The notes beneath the pieces were generated by a model that worked only from the letters and a program-made list of their open reading frames with translations, did not search any database and was not told the DNA's origin. This document shows positions 9,901-17,670 of a stretch of DNA of 64,000 nucleotides, piece after piece (within the stretch, counting starts at the first letter, position 1; every line of letters begins with the position of its first letter). Both the position numbers and the translations under genes were made by a program. Location of the stretch: the NCBI RefSeq assembly GCF_003236175.1, contig NZ_QKTW01000028.1:62001-126000 (forward strand), in the 5' to 3' direction. The stretch is from Taibaiella soli. GTDB taxonomy: Bacteria; Bacteroidota; Bacteroidia; Chitinophagales; Chitinophagaceae.

Positions 9901-11848
9901 GACCAGTCGCACCATTGCCAGGCAAAGCCAGTGCATACTGGTAATGTGTCGGATTGCTGAACGGAATGCCACCCATGCCCTGTGCGTAGATTTTTCCTTG
10001 TCCCGCGGTGGCTCCTTTACAAGTGAAGCCCTGGGTATGGTTAATGTCAACTTTTACAGGATTTATATTGTAGGTAAATGTATAAGGATTGGTATACGGA
10101 TTAGGGTCTGCAACATAATAGTTCCAGTCATCGTCTGGGTTGAATTCATAAGCTATGATGCTATATTGACCGGGTGTGCTGATCAGGATCGAATCTCCCG
10201 GCGCATATTTAGGCCAGACCCCGTTATAAGTGAGCGGGTAACCATTGAACAAAATAGAAAAATGAATGGGCACATTCGTGCCATTGCTTGTTGCGGTTCC
10301 TTTTGGCCATATCCAGAGCCCCTGACAGGTTTGTTTTTGATGATCAATGCCAGGATTAAATTGAAAAACATCTTTCGGTCCAACCGTGATTGGCAAATAA
10401 TAAACGCCACAGGAGTCTGTAATTTTCCAGACGTAGTTACCCGGTGGAAAAAGTTCGGTGCCCGGCATTACCGGTGTCTGATTGTAATTGGCCTGGGTAG
10501 TGGGATAGCTATACCAGGAACTATGATAAGAATAACCTGCAGGGCCACTGAATAGTTCAATATAACGTCCTACTGTATTCACCGCAGCTGTAAATGCGAA
10601 CCCGTAGATATAATTATTATAGCCAACAGCCCCATTGATGACGCTTACACTGTATGGGCTCGGTGGCGTCGGTTGTCCACTTAAATTAGTAGAGAGCTGC
10701 ATGCCATCACCACTGGTACAGTTAAATAAATAAGTGCCCGTGGGAAGTCCCGACATCGTAACGCTTGTCTGACTGGTCGTAAACGGGCCGAATACAGTGC
10801 CGGCGGAGTTTTGATAACTATAGGTAATAGGCTTGCACAGATAGTTAAAGGAAACCGTCGCGGTCATCGTATTGCAGGTCTGACTGATAGAAGTGGAAAG
10901 GCTTGGATTAGTGAACGTACTTGTCAACATCCAGTTCGCTCCGCAAGGTGGATGAAATGTATAGGTAATGAGTTTGCCATAGCAATCTTTCAAAGTCTTT
11001 CCTGGCGCCAGCTTTACAGTAAGTGGTGATGTATTTACGCCGCGGGCCGGGATAGGTGCAAACACATTGGTCGCTATTTGAATAGAGACTTTAATGGAAG
11101 TATCCGTAGCATAACCCTCCCACTGAGACCCGATATAGGTATTGATAGCCGGGATGTTTACAATAATAGAGTCGCAGGAAATAAAGGTGCCGTTATTAAA
11201 GCTCATAGGCGCTGAGTTTGGTACCAACGAGCCCACTACAACGGTTTGGATATTAGTGCCACTGCCGCATACGTCTATTGCCTGTACCTGATAGGTGCCC
11301 GGCGACAGGTTGTTGAAAGTATAAGAATTGCCGGTGGTGTTAAATGTCGTTGAGCCTGTGTATCCTGGAGGCGTACTAACGAATTTGAAAACAAAAGGAG
11401 GTGCGCCATTGTTTGCATATGTCGTAAACCCGCCTGTATTCATGCAATTAAATGAATTTCTTACATAATACGGAGTCACTAAAAATGGAGATACATAGTT
11501 GCCCGGAATATAGATGGAAGTATTCTTCCCCACTTGTGTACCGCCGCAGGTAGCCACAACGCTTACAGGGTAATAGCCGGGTGGAATACCGCTGAAGTTT
11601 GGTGAATTATTCAATGCGACCGAATATCCGTTGGTGATGGGAATACCATATTGAATATTGCTGAGGTTAGCTACATCAGGGCCGGAAAGTGTTACACCAA
11701 AAGTTCCGTTAGATGCACAGGTAGATGTGGTAACCAGTTGCGCAGAAGCAGACCAGTTATTGCACTGTGCTATGCTTTTTGTGTTGATAAATGCACATAG
11801 CAGAAATAGTAAAATAGGTTTAATCCGGGAGGGTAGCGAATGTATCAT
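6911..11848 (-). CDS. Giant Ig-like-repeat surface protein with CHU_C sorting domain (third paralogue)
   Basis: 1645 residues from the ATG at 11848 (MIHSLPSRIKPILLFLL, signal peptide to about SIAQ, then CNNWSAS). A longer frame reaches 11998, but its first 50 residues have no paralogue match and would bury the signal peptide. Architecture follows the 1848-6800 gene: a paralogue-specific N-terminal half, a TYSWTGPNGFTSN module, serial Ig-like modules (THDICAG, TQTICTG, TQNICPG strands), a PKD-like YDWYFPGGNP module, and the type B T9SS domain ending KKGDVELIR. The final ~60 residues are almost identical to the neighbour, whereas the middle differs, which suggests recent duplication with partial gene conversion. 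The gap to the next gene is about 110 bases. Confidence 0.9.
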   Translation of the reverse strand: MIHSLPSRIKPILLFLLCAFINTKSIAQCNNWSASAQLVTTSTCASNGTFGVTLSGPDVANLSNIQYGIPITNGYSVALNNSPNFSGIPPGYYPVSVVATCGGTQVGKNTSIYIPGNYVSPFLVTPYYVRNSFNCMNTGGFTTYANNGAPPFVFKFVSTPPGYTGSTTFNTTGNSYTFNNLSPGTYQVQAIDVCGSGTNIQTVVVGSLVPNSAPMSFNNGTFISCDSIIVNIPAINTYIGSQWEGYATDTSIKVSIQIATNVFAPIPARGVNTSPLTVKLAPGKTLKDCYGKLITYTFHPPCGANWMLTSTFTNPSLSTSISQTCNTMTATVSFNYLCKPITYSYQNSAGTVFGPFTTSQTSVTMSGLPTGTYLFNCTSGDGMQLSTNLSGQPTPPSPYSVSVINGAVGYNNYIYGFAFTAAVNTVGRYIELFSGPAGYSYHSSWYSYPTTQANYNQTPVMPGTELFPPGNYVWKITDSCGVYYLPITVGPKDVFQFNPGIDHQKQTCQGLWIWPKGTATSNGTNVPIHFSILFNGYPLTYNGVWPKYAPGDSILISTPGQYSIIAYEFNPDDDWNYYVADPNPYTNPYTFTYNINPVKVDINHTQGFTCKGATAGQGKIYAQGMGGIPFSNPTHYQYALALPGNGATGPYIATNTTGVFTNFGGNANAIYDVKVTDSCGAFAVQPVKILDLSVARLAAASQYVSCQSGTVQLSAIFLPGATYSWTGPNGFTSNQREPIITNATAANTGVYYVTISTPTCNQSVTDSTILVLNANPPKPSYSVKCGPPIILSIINPQPGLEYLWQQTYVTPPYFLNPMPSDSANSIHVTYLGYYRAIAYDTTTGCMSFSDDSLLYNPAKALTIYSPHLQLCPGDTTILVASGSAPAYQWYKDGVLVSGATNKIYIAGSPGVYKVTVQASVCQLLSAEVTVSNIPAPGVNLTGTHDICAGTTTQLQTPAGSGYVYTWSKDGVSITGNNTNTLTASQTGTYIVAVTNQGCAAVSAPFPVTVYNKPTINLTPPASQTICTGGTVNFNTPACTSCTYTWQLNGNNIPGATANSYATSTAGSYRVKVGNGSICPDTTSANIQVTVLPAPTPAITGATHDICSNGSVILQTNTDPTYTYVWKQNGAVIQGATQSSFTANTSGSYTVSVSNGGCTITSAPFVLTVHPAPVASLSPSGTQNICPGESVTFTTPSDPAYTYVWERNSITISGAAGNTYTTGTAGSYTVTVSVAFCPSAISAPVAINILPTGVHLPNDTVVCAGAFSIPLDAGPGFTEYGWSTGETSQQITATTPGIYYVVAKNKCGDFIDTVIIHSLSEYLPNLPADTIVCNQNNLATLTVGSLYNSIHWSTGATSPSITVTQAGTYWVKVETPCGTIYDTTNVAFCAPVVDYMNLPEQAICEGDCISPTAHVSQFPLEYDWYFPGGNPTAANTAVPGTVCYANAGVYPIKLVVKNMGGSDSMTMQVTVNPKPVSEFRDSAMIVSYKTNLSLPACAAAQRADWYKDGVLICANCPTLKIEAKYFNSTYHCVVSNGDCHDSCTYNIRVIDIPHDMWLPDAFTPNGDGSNDVFHVITDNPNVLVNSLSVFNRWGQRVFVSNLNNDGWDGTFNGKACELGTYYWMIEYKILGTKEVYFKKGDVELIR

Positions 11849-12050
11849 AGGTGTTCCTTTCGGTAATCGGCAAGTGACATCGGGTGGTGTAGTACCATCT
11901 TCGGGCACTTTTGCTACCATAAAGGTAAATCCGCAATACCTAATCTGGTAGGCCGTTCGTAAACTTTTACCTTCCGCTGACTGTTGGCGTAAATTCAAAA
12001 TTCAAAACCAGCAGTTATAGACAGGTTTGTTACCCAGAACAGAAACGAAC
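11849..12050. other. Upstream region of the giant-gene cluster
   Basis: No convincing gene. It contains an in-frame but unlikely extension of the giant protein and, near 11996-12006, a short AATTCAAAATTCAAAA word of the kind seen in many other gaps of this window. Confidence 0.4.
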
Positions 12051-12405
12051 GGTAGCGCAGCGAAGGAATTCAAAAGTTGATGTGGCGATTAGAATAACTC
12101 AGCATGATTTTACATAACACTTCCGGCCTAAGGAAACGCAGGCGTTAAAAAATGAAATGCAGACAGCGTAAAGCAATTATGATGGCTGTAAGAATTGGAA
12201 TCGTCGGGATTTAGATTTGCTTAGCCTTGCAATGAAATCTAATAATAAGCTTCAATAATTGTAGCTGCATGCCTTCGTCGTCCTGAACGAAGTGTAGGGA
12301 TTAGCCGTAGATTCCTTAAGCCTTGAATTTTTGTTTCTTTTTCTTCAAGGAAAAAGAAAAGACAACATGTGCAAAAAAGGGCGCAGCTCCACCGCACAAT
12401 GCTTC
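12051..12405. repeat. 355-bp direct repeat, copy A (also a member of a dispersed family)
   Basis: Identical base for base, as far as read, to 12476-12830, an offset of 425. The unit contains CCGGCCTAAGGAAACGCAGG, an AT-rich stretch, CCTTAAGCCTTGAA and a hairpin with CTTTTTCTT and AAGGAAAAAG arms. A diverged relative lies at 31615-31860 and a fragment at 21873-21935. No protein-coding potential is evident. Confidence 0.9.
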
Positions 12406-12475
12406 GTCTACACTCCGTATGACAAGCGTCGCTTAATCTGAAGTAGCAATGTGTGACGCGTTTGCGGAGACGAGC

Positions 12476-12830
12476 GGTAGCGCAGCGAAGGAATTCAAAA
12501 GTTGATGTGGCGATTAGAATAACTCAGCATGATTTTACATAACACTTCCGGCCTAAGGAAACGCAGGCGTTAAAAAATGAAATGCAGACAGCGTAAAGCA
12601 ATTATGATGGCTGTAAGAATTGGAATCGTCGGGATTTAGATTTGCTTAGCCTTGCAATGAAATCTAATAATAAGCTTCAATAATTGTAGCTGCATGCCTT
12701 CGTCGTCCTGAACGAAGTGTAGGGATTAGCCGTAGATTCCTTAAGCCTTGAATTTTTGTTTCTTTTTCTTCAAGGAAAAAGAAAAGACAACATGTGCAAA
12801 AAAGGGCGCAGCTCCACCGCACAATGCTTC
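12476..12830. repeat. 355-bp direct repeat, copy B
   Basis: Perfect copy of 12051-12405. About 70 bases of unique sequence separate the two, and both right flanks continue into similar TCCGYATGACAAGC sequence, so the duplicated unit is really about 425 bp. Confidence 0.9.
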
Positions 12831-12864
12831 CTCTACGCTCCGCATGACAAGCACAGCCTATGTC

Positions 12865-12908
12865 AAAAAAGCGAAGGGCTTCACATTTGTGAAGCCCTTC
12901 GCTTTTGT
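12865..12908 (-). terminator. Rho-independent terminator after the M13 peptidase gene
   Basis: A perfect stem GCGAAGGGCTTCAC/GTGAAGCCCTTCGC with an ATTT loop occupies 12871-12902 and is flanked by A- and T-tracts. It follows the stop of the minus-strand peptidase gene by 14 bases. It could also act on the plus strand, but no plus-strand gene precedes it. Confidence 0.85.
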
Positions 12909-12921
12909 TAAAAATTAATTA

Positions 12922-14973
12922 CTACCAAACTTTAGCACGTTCGCTTGGTTGACGGTACATCTTGTCACCAGGCTTAATGTCAAATGCTTTGTAGAATACA
13001 TCGATGTTGCTCAGCGGACCGTTACAACGCAGTTCGTTCGGAGAGTGTGGATCAGTCATGATACGTGAAGCCATCTCTTCAGGACGAGTGTTAGCGCGCC
13101 ATACCTGTGCCCAGCTCAGGAAGAAACGTTGATCAGGAGTAAAGCCATCGATTTTCTCGTTGCTCTTACCTTCTTTTGTTTTCTTGAATGCGTCATAAGC
13201 GATCGCCAGACCACCAAGGTCAGCCAGGTTTTCACCCAGTGTCAGTTCGCCATTTACGTGTACGCTATCCAGAACAGTGTAGCTGTTGAATTGTTTTACA
13301 ACCACGCCAGATTTTTCTTCAAATTTCTTAGCGTCTTCAGCTGTCCACCAGTCATTCAGGTTACCATCAGCATCGTATTGACGACCCTGATCATCGAAAC
13401 CGTGTGTCATTTCGTGACCGATTACCGCACCGATACCACCGTAGTTTACAGCGTCGTCAGCAGCAAAGTCAAAGAAAGGATATTGCAGGATACCTGCAGG
13501 GAAAACGATTTCGTTGAACGCTGGGTTGTAGTAGGCGTTTACTGTTGGAGGAGTCATGCCCCACTCAGTGCGGTCTACCGGACGGCCCAGTTTGCTCAGG
13601 TTAAAATCATATTCAAATGCAGAAGCAGCAATGATGTTTTTCACATAGTCGTTACCAACGATCTGCAGTTTGCTGTAATCTTTCCATTTGTCAGGATAAC
13701 CGATTTTTTTCATGAACGTATTCAGTTTCACGAGCGCTTTTTTCTTAGTCTCTGCGCTCATCCAGTCCAGGTGCTGAATATGCTCTGCATAAGTCTGCTG
13801 CAGGTTGTTCACCAGTTCCAGCATACGTTTTTTAGCTTCTGGTTTGAAGTTTGCATCCACATACATCTGACCCAGCAGTTCACCGATAGAACCATCAACT
13901 ACAGACAGCACGCGTTTCCAGCGTGGCTTCTGAGCTTGCTGACCACGAAGCGTACGACCGTAGAAATCGAAACGAGTCTGATCGAAATTGCTGCTCATGT
14001 AAGGAGCCATACCGTTTACCAGGTGGAAAACGAGGTATTTTTTCCAAACGTCAACCGGAGTTGCAGTCAGTTGTTTACCTACTTCTGCGAAAAATTTAGG
14101 CTGACCAACGATTGCGCTGTCTTCACCTTTAATTTTCAGCATCGTGAACAAAGATTTCCAGTCAAGACCCGGAGTTTCTTTATTCAGACCATCGAGGTTG
14201 AATTTGTTGTACAGTTTGTACGGATCGCGCATTTCTACACGAGTCATAGAAGCCTTAGCCAGTGACTCTTCCAGAGAATATACACTTTTTGCATCTGCTT
14301 CAGCAGCAGTTTGATTGTCGCCAATCAATACAAACATTTTTACCAAATATTGTTTGTATGCTTCGCGGATTTTAGTAGTGCGTGCATCCGTGTTGAAATA
14401 ATAATCACGGTCAGGCAGGCCCAGACCACTTTGAGAGAACTGGCTGATCTGATGTGTTACATTTTTATCATCCGGGCCGATACCGAAGCTGAATACATCA
14501 CCAATACCTTCCGTATGTTCCAGTGCGATTTCAGCCAGCAGGCTGTTTGCATCTTTAATACCGTTGATACGGGTAATCAGACCATTCAGTGGCGTGATAC
14601 CTGCTTTTTCGATAGCAACTGTATCCATACCGCTGCGGTACAGATCACCTACTTTCTGATCAGCAGAACCTGGTTTTGCATTCTTGTTAGCAGCTGCTTT
14701 TTCAAGCAGTGTGTGCAATGCTTTGTAGTTATTTTCCTGAAGTTCGTTAAAGCTGCCCCAACGAGTTTCAGTAGAAGGAATCGGATTGTTTTTCAGCCAG
14801 GCGCCATTTGCGTAAAGGAAAAAGTTATCGCCAGGTTTTACTGCTTTGTCCATATTAGCCGGATCCAGCAGTTTGCGCGTTGCTGCATCATTAGCGTCTT
14901 TCGCACCGGCTATTTCGCCAGAGAAAACCGCCAGCATAGCTGCACCCGCCAGTACTGTCTTCTTAAGATTCAT
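12922..14973 (-). CDS. M13 family zinc metallopeptidase (neprilysin/PepO-like)
   Basis: 683 residues from the ATG at 14973. A longer frame to 15033 adds 20 residues with no signal character, whereas MNLKKTVLAGAAMLAVFSG is a good signal peptide. The zinc site is HEMTH at residues 520-524, with the third ligand in GENLADLGG (E581, D585). NAYYNP precedes the site, and the C-terminus has the family's CNGPLSN...F and a terminal VW. M13 enzymes cut short peptides; in Bacteroidota they are usually periplasmic or secreted. Length matches the family. Monocistronic: a strong terminator follows and a repeat-rich gap precedes. Confidence 0.95.
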   Translation of the reverse strand: MNLKKTVLAGAAMLAVFSGEIAGAKDANDAATRKLLDPANMDKAVKPGDNFFLYANGAWLKNNPIPSTETRWGSFNELQENNYKALHTLLEKAAANKNAKPGSADQKVGDLYRSGMDTVAIEKAGITPLNGLITRINGIKDANSLLAEIALEHTEGIGDVFSFGIGPDDKNVTHQISQFSQSGLGLPDRDYYFNTDARTTKIREAYKQYLVKMFVLIGDNQTAAEADAKSVYSLEESLAKASMTRVEMRDPYKLYNKFNLDGLNKETPGLDWKSLFTMLKIKGEDSAIVGQPKFFAEVGKQLTATPVDVWKKYLVFHLVNGMAPYMSSNFDQTRFDFYGRTLRGQQAQKPRWKRVLSVVDGSIGELLGQMYVDANFKPEAKKRMLELVNNLQQTYAEHIQHLDWMSAETKKKALVKLNTFMKKIGYPDKWKDYSKLQIVGNDYVKNIIAASAFEYDFNLSKLGRPVDRTEWGMTPPTVNAYYNPAFNEIVFPAGILQYPFFDFAADDAVNYGGIGAVIGHEMTHGFDDQGRQYDADGNLNDWWTAEDAKKFEEKSGVVVKQFNSYTVLDSVHVNGELTLGENLADLGGLAIAYDAFKKTKEGKSNEKIDGFTPDQRFFLSWAQVWRANTRPEEMASRIMTDPHSPNELRCNGPLSNIDVFYKAFDIKPGDKMYRQPSERAKVW

Positions 14974-15328
14974 TTTAAAATTAAAGTTTTGACAGCGGCA
15001 AATGTACAAATAAACGCTTCGGTTGTATCCCACCCATTGGGGGATTTATCGGGCAGGAAGTCAAAAGTCAAAATTCAAAAACAAAAAATTGTTTATACGA
15101 AATGTGAAACGCGACACGTCAATACTAATAAGATTGACTCTTATTAGGTAATAGATTTAGTATTGTTGGTATGTGTTTTGTGGAGGATTTGTTAAAATCA
15201 GGATCAGAAGCGGTACATAACGCCGTATGACACGCGGAAGGCAAAAAATGAATGATAAAACAGAGTGATCAGGTTTTTTGGGACTCACAACTGACCGCTC
15301 ACTACTCACAATATCAGCGATCCGCAAA
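14974..15328. other. Gap upstream of the M13 gene, with nested hairpins and short-word repeats
   Basis: It holds a candidate -7 box (14999-15006), AAGTCAAAAGTCAAAATTCA words at 15059-15078, a nested structure at 15120-15165 (outer arms CAATACTAA/TTAGTATTG, inner arms CTAATAAG/CTTATTAG) and CACAACTGACCGCTCACTAC-type words at 15287-15315. No gene is supported; a 66-codon minus-strand frame is built from the repeats. Confidence 0.6.
14999..15006 (-). promoter_or_regulatory. Candidate -7 box for the M13 peptidase gene
   Basis: The minus strand reads TACATTTG, an exact match to TAnnTTTG, 25 bases before the ATG at 14973. No TTG-type -33 element stands out at the expected distance. Confidence 0.4.
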
Positions 15329-15955
15329 TCAGCTTTCAGCGATTTTAACCTCCGCAATTCCCGGAAAGTAATACATGCGTCCCGTTTTTACTTCCTTGCA
15401 TTTGGAGCGGGTACGTAGTGTTTCCGTCTTTTCAAAAATACGCCCGTCGTCAATAATGAACCGTTGGCCAGCCTGAAGATCGTCTACCAGATGGTAACCA
15501 GGCTTGCGTTCATCATATCGGTGTAATGCTTTATAGAGTCCCGGATCTGTACAAGTACTGGCGGCCGGGTTGTGGATATAAGCCATCAGCGCCTTTTCTA
15601 CATCCGGCGGAAAATATCCTTTGCCAATAAAAGGGATCAGAATATGGCGGAACTGCGTTTTCCATTCTTTGCCGTGTGGAGATACGGTATGCTTGAAATG
15701 CACATAAGTGAGCAAATGTGCTAGCTCATGCAGCAGTGTAATAAGAAAGCTGTACGGATTGAGATTGACATTGATACTGATCCGGTGATATGGCTTCTCA
15801 CGGGTCGGGTTGCGATAATCGCCCAGTACACTTTTGCGCTCATGCGTCAGCTTGAGGTGAATAGTGTGGGATTGAAAAAAAGGAGCCACCAGTCCGAAAG
15901 TCTGCGGCGGCAAAAATTGTTCTAGAACCCGGATAGACGTTTCCTGCTTTTTCAT
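15329..15955 (-). CDS. SprT-like zinc metallopeptidase domain protein
   Basis: 208 residues. HELAH at 76-80 follows a hydrophobic ITLL segment, with a further histidine in SPHGKEW (H94), the pattern of SprT/Spartan-type zincins. The N-terminal half has the SprT-like fold signature (basic helix, IHLKLTHERKS, ISINVNLN strand), and the C-terminal half has no cysteine zinc ribbon. No signal peptide, so cytoplasmic. Spartan relatives degrade DNA-protein crosslinks; for bacterial SprT-like proteins the substrate is mostly unknown. It starts 15 bases after the stop of the small membrane gene upstream and probably shares its transcript. The stop codon overlaps a TCGCTGAAAGCTGATTT word repeat. Confidence 0.8.
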   Translation of the reverse strand: MKKQETSIRVLEQFLPPQTFGLVAPFFQSHTIHLKLTHERKSVLGDYRNPTREKPYHRISINVNLNPYSFLITLLHELAHLLTYVHFKHTVSPHGKEWKTQFRHILIPFIGKGYFPPDVEKALMAYIHNPAASTCTDPGLYKALHRYDERKPGYHLVDDLQAGQRFIIDDGRIFEKTETLRTRSKCKEVKTGRMYYFPGIAEVKIAES

Positions 15956-15969
15956 TGGTCAGTTCTCGC

Positions 15970-16347
15970 TCATTTGTCCTCTCTGGCCATCTTTGAGAGG
16001 AGGACAGTTTCTACAAATGTATAGGCCGCGTAAATACCAAAAAGCATAAAAACGGTTGGCTTTTGTAGATTCTTGCGATTTAACATTACATAAATGAAAA
16101 TAGAAATCATACAAACCATCAGCTTCAGCAATGAGGCGGAATAGACGCCGCGCACAAAAGCCTGCGGTGAATTTTTTACCTGGTTATTCACCAGCAAAAA
16201 GCCGACGATAGACAACAGGAGCATGATCGCGTTACCACCCATCAGTACCGGGAAATTTAGTTCTGGCTTAGATTTTCCGATAAAATAGAAAATAGCAGTC
16301 AGTACACAAAAAAGACCGATTACAGCAGGTAGAAGTTGTTTTTTCAT
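15970..16347 (-). CDS. Small four-helix membrane protein, AtpI-position homologue
   Basis: 125 residues with about four hydrophobic helices (residues ~5-25, 33-53, 68-90, 97-117) and a charged tail. It overlaps the upstream AtpZ-like gene by four bases (ATGA), so the two are translationally coupled. In many Bacteroidota a protein like this sits between AtpZ and the F0 a-subunit, where it is thought to assist ATP synthase assembly or ion supply. Here no atp structural gene follows; the next gene is SprT-like. The functional link to ATP synthase is inferred from gene order in relatives, not from a motif. Confidence 0.6.
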   Translation of the reverse strand: MKKQLLPAVIGLFCVLTAIFYFIGKSKPELNFPVLMGGNAIMLLLSIVGFLLVNNQVKNSPQAFVRGVYSASLLKLMVCMISIFIYVMLNRKNLQKPTVFMLFGIYAAYTFVETVLLSKMAREDK

Positions 16348-16559
16348 TTATTTGGTTTGTTAAAAGCTTTGATGAGCTGCCATAACGAAATGACCAGCGC
16401 CAGCAAAGGTAATAATACTGTGAGCAGCGGAAAACGCCAGCCGATTTTTTTATCCAGCTTCATGCCGCCCCATACCGCCAATAATAGCATGACCAGCCAT
16501 TGGGTGCCCAAAGCCGCATAACGCATCATTCCGGTATATTTTTTCGTGTCGTCACTCAT
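16344..16559 (-). CDS. atpZ: AtpZ/AtpI family protein
   Basis: 71 residues from the ATG at 16559 (MSDDTKKYTGMMRYAALGTQ). The longer frame to 16703 runs through repeat sequence and is rejected. Two hydrophobic helices flank GMKLDKKIGWRFP, the classical AtpZ hairpin with small and charged residues. AtpZ proteins sit with F1F0 ATP synthase operons and are linked to Mg2+/Ca2+ supply or assembly. It is coupled to the next membrane gene by an ATGA overlap. The ATP synthase genes themselves are absent from the window. Confidence 0.8.
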   Translation of the reverse strand: MSDDTKKYTGMMRYAALGTQWLVMLLLAVWGGMKLDKKIGWRFPLLTVLLPLLALVISLWQLIKAFNKPNK

Positions 16560-16757
16560 ACTATCTCTGATGTCTGATTTAAAGATCGCTGATTTTTGTG
16601 AGTTGCCAGTGGGCAGTTGTGAGAATGTCCACCCGATAATATACTCATTAGCGCTTAAGGCACCTGTGTAAGACAAAGGATAATGTAACCATAAGAGACT
16701 CACAACAGATCACTCACTATCATAAAATCAGCCATCAGCGATCGGAAAGTCAGCGAT
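16560..16757. repeat. Word-repeat gap between the M23-N-like gene and atpZ
   Basis: It contains GATCGCTGATTTTTGTGAGT, GTTGCCAGTGGGCAGTTGTG and ACTCACAACAGATCACTCAC words of roughly ten bases, then CATCAGCGATCGGAAAGTCA abutting the stop codon at 16758. Such words recur in other gaps of this window. No gene. Confidence 0.5.
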
Positions 16758-17252
16758 CTAATGCCGTCTGTGTCGTCTGCCGCTTGTTTTTGGTGTATTA
16801 GTGATTGCACCTTTCTTAATATCTTCCGGTCTTGGTAAAATACTACCCATCGCGGCGTTTTGTATTGCCTCCGGCGAAAGCATGGCTGTATCGCGTTTGC
16901 CGTCAAATTCGCCATTGATCACCTTACGGATATCCATTGCCTGTTTCTGCTGTGCCGAAACAAGATCGGAGAGGGAATCCACATTTTTCTTCAGTTGTAT
17001 CATCTGGCGGCGCGCTTTATTGTCGGCATACCCGGGAATGTAATATTTCATTGGGGTAAACAATAATATAGATACCGTTATCAGAATGGTGACAACAAAT
17101 AAGGTGCTGAATAATATATATACACTGCCTTTCGTCAGGCGGAAAGAAGCTACTTCTTCAAGAGATTCATCGTCAATGAATACCATTCTATATGGTACAT
17201 TGAGCCTTTTAAAAAGCTTAGGCTTCTTAAATGTCAGTTTGCGGATCTTCAT
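16758..17252 (-). CDS. M23-peptidase N-terminal-like membrane protein lacking the peptidase domain
   Basis: 164 residues from the ATG at 17252 (a TTG four codons upstream is less likely). The sequence YRMVFIDDESLEEVASFRL, a single membrane helix at ~46-68, then FTPMKYYIPGY and a short coiled coil (RRQMIQLKKNVDSLSDLVSAQ) match my recollection of the N-terminal half of Bacteroidota M23 endopeptidases. It stops at a basic RRHRRH tail, before any HxxxD/HxH catalytic domain. So it could be a truncated M23 protein or a stand-alone membrane/coiled-coil partner. It sits upstream of atpZ, the usual M23 neighbourhood in relatives. Confidence 0.65.
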   Translation of the reverse strand: MKIRKLTFKKPKLFKRLNVPYRMVFIDDESLEEVASFRLTKGSVYILFSTLFVVTILITVSILLFTPMKYYIPGYADNKARRQMIQLKKNVDSLSDLVSAQQKQAMDIRKVINGEFDGKRDTAMLSPEAIQNAAMGSILPRPEDIKKGAITNTPKTSGRRHRRH

Positions 17253-17655
17253 TGCAGCCCGCAAATTACGTTAAATCGTTGGTTTGAAATAAATGTGATC
17301 AATGTGGTAAATGTGTTTAATGTGGGCGCATACTTGTCACATCCGCCATAGTCACACATTAATCAAGTGAATGTGTGACTATAAGAGCACATTTATCACA
17401 TTCCTCACATTTCGCACATTATAGATAGCAATCAAAACACCTGCTTCACATCCGCCATAGTCACACATTAATCAAGTGAATGTATGACTATAAGGGGAGC
17501 ACATTTATCACATTCCTCACATTTCGCGCATTATAGATAGCAATCAAAACACCTGCTTCACATCCGCCATAATCACACATTAATCAAGTGAATGTATGAC
17601 TATAAGGGGAGCACATTTATCACATTCCTCACATTTTGCACATTATCGATAGCGA
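17253..17655. other. Gap dominated by the 109/112-bp tandem repeat
   Basis: After the M23-N-like gene start (read on plus) comes a run of ATGTGATCAATGTGGTAAAT-type words (17291-17325), then three tandem units. No gene is supported. Confidence 0.6.
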
Positions 17656-17670
17656 TTAGAAGACCTGCTT
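17338..17670. repeat. Three tandem units of 109-112 bp, each with a hairpin, overlapping a gene 3' end
   Basis: Units begin with CACATCCGCCATAGTCACAC at 17338, 17447 and 17559. Each contains AGTCACACATT-AATCAAGTG-AATGTGTGACT (perfect 11-bp stem in unit 1, decayed in units 2 and 3), then CACATTTATCACATTCCTCA, and ends with ATCAAAACACCTGCTT. In unit 3 that end is the last codons and stop of the minus-strand gene at 17656-17952. The array therefore looks like repeated duplication of that gene's 3' end plus downstream hairpin. Confidence 0.85.

Noticed and set aside
9794-10555. 253-codon plus-strand frame inside the third giant gene
   Set aside because: Shadow of the antisense Ig-like coding strand; no signal or domain.
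13129-14265. Long plus-strand frame opposite the M13 gene
   Set aside because: Shadow of the M13 coding strand, no domain recognised, rich in rare residue runs.
15157-15357. 66-codon minus-strand frame before the SprT-like stop
   Set aside because: Made of word repeats and overlaps the SprT-like gene end.
17338-17670. CRISPR-like array
   Set aside because: Units are contiguous with no unique spacers, and no cas genes are present.
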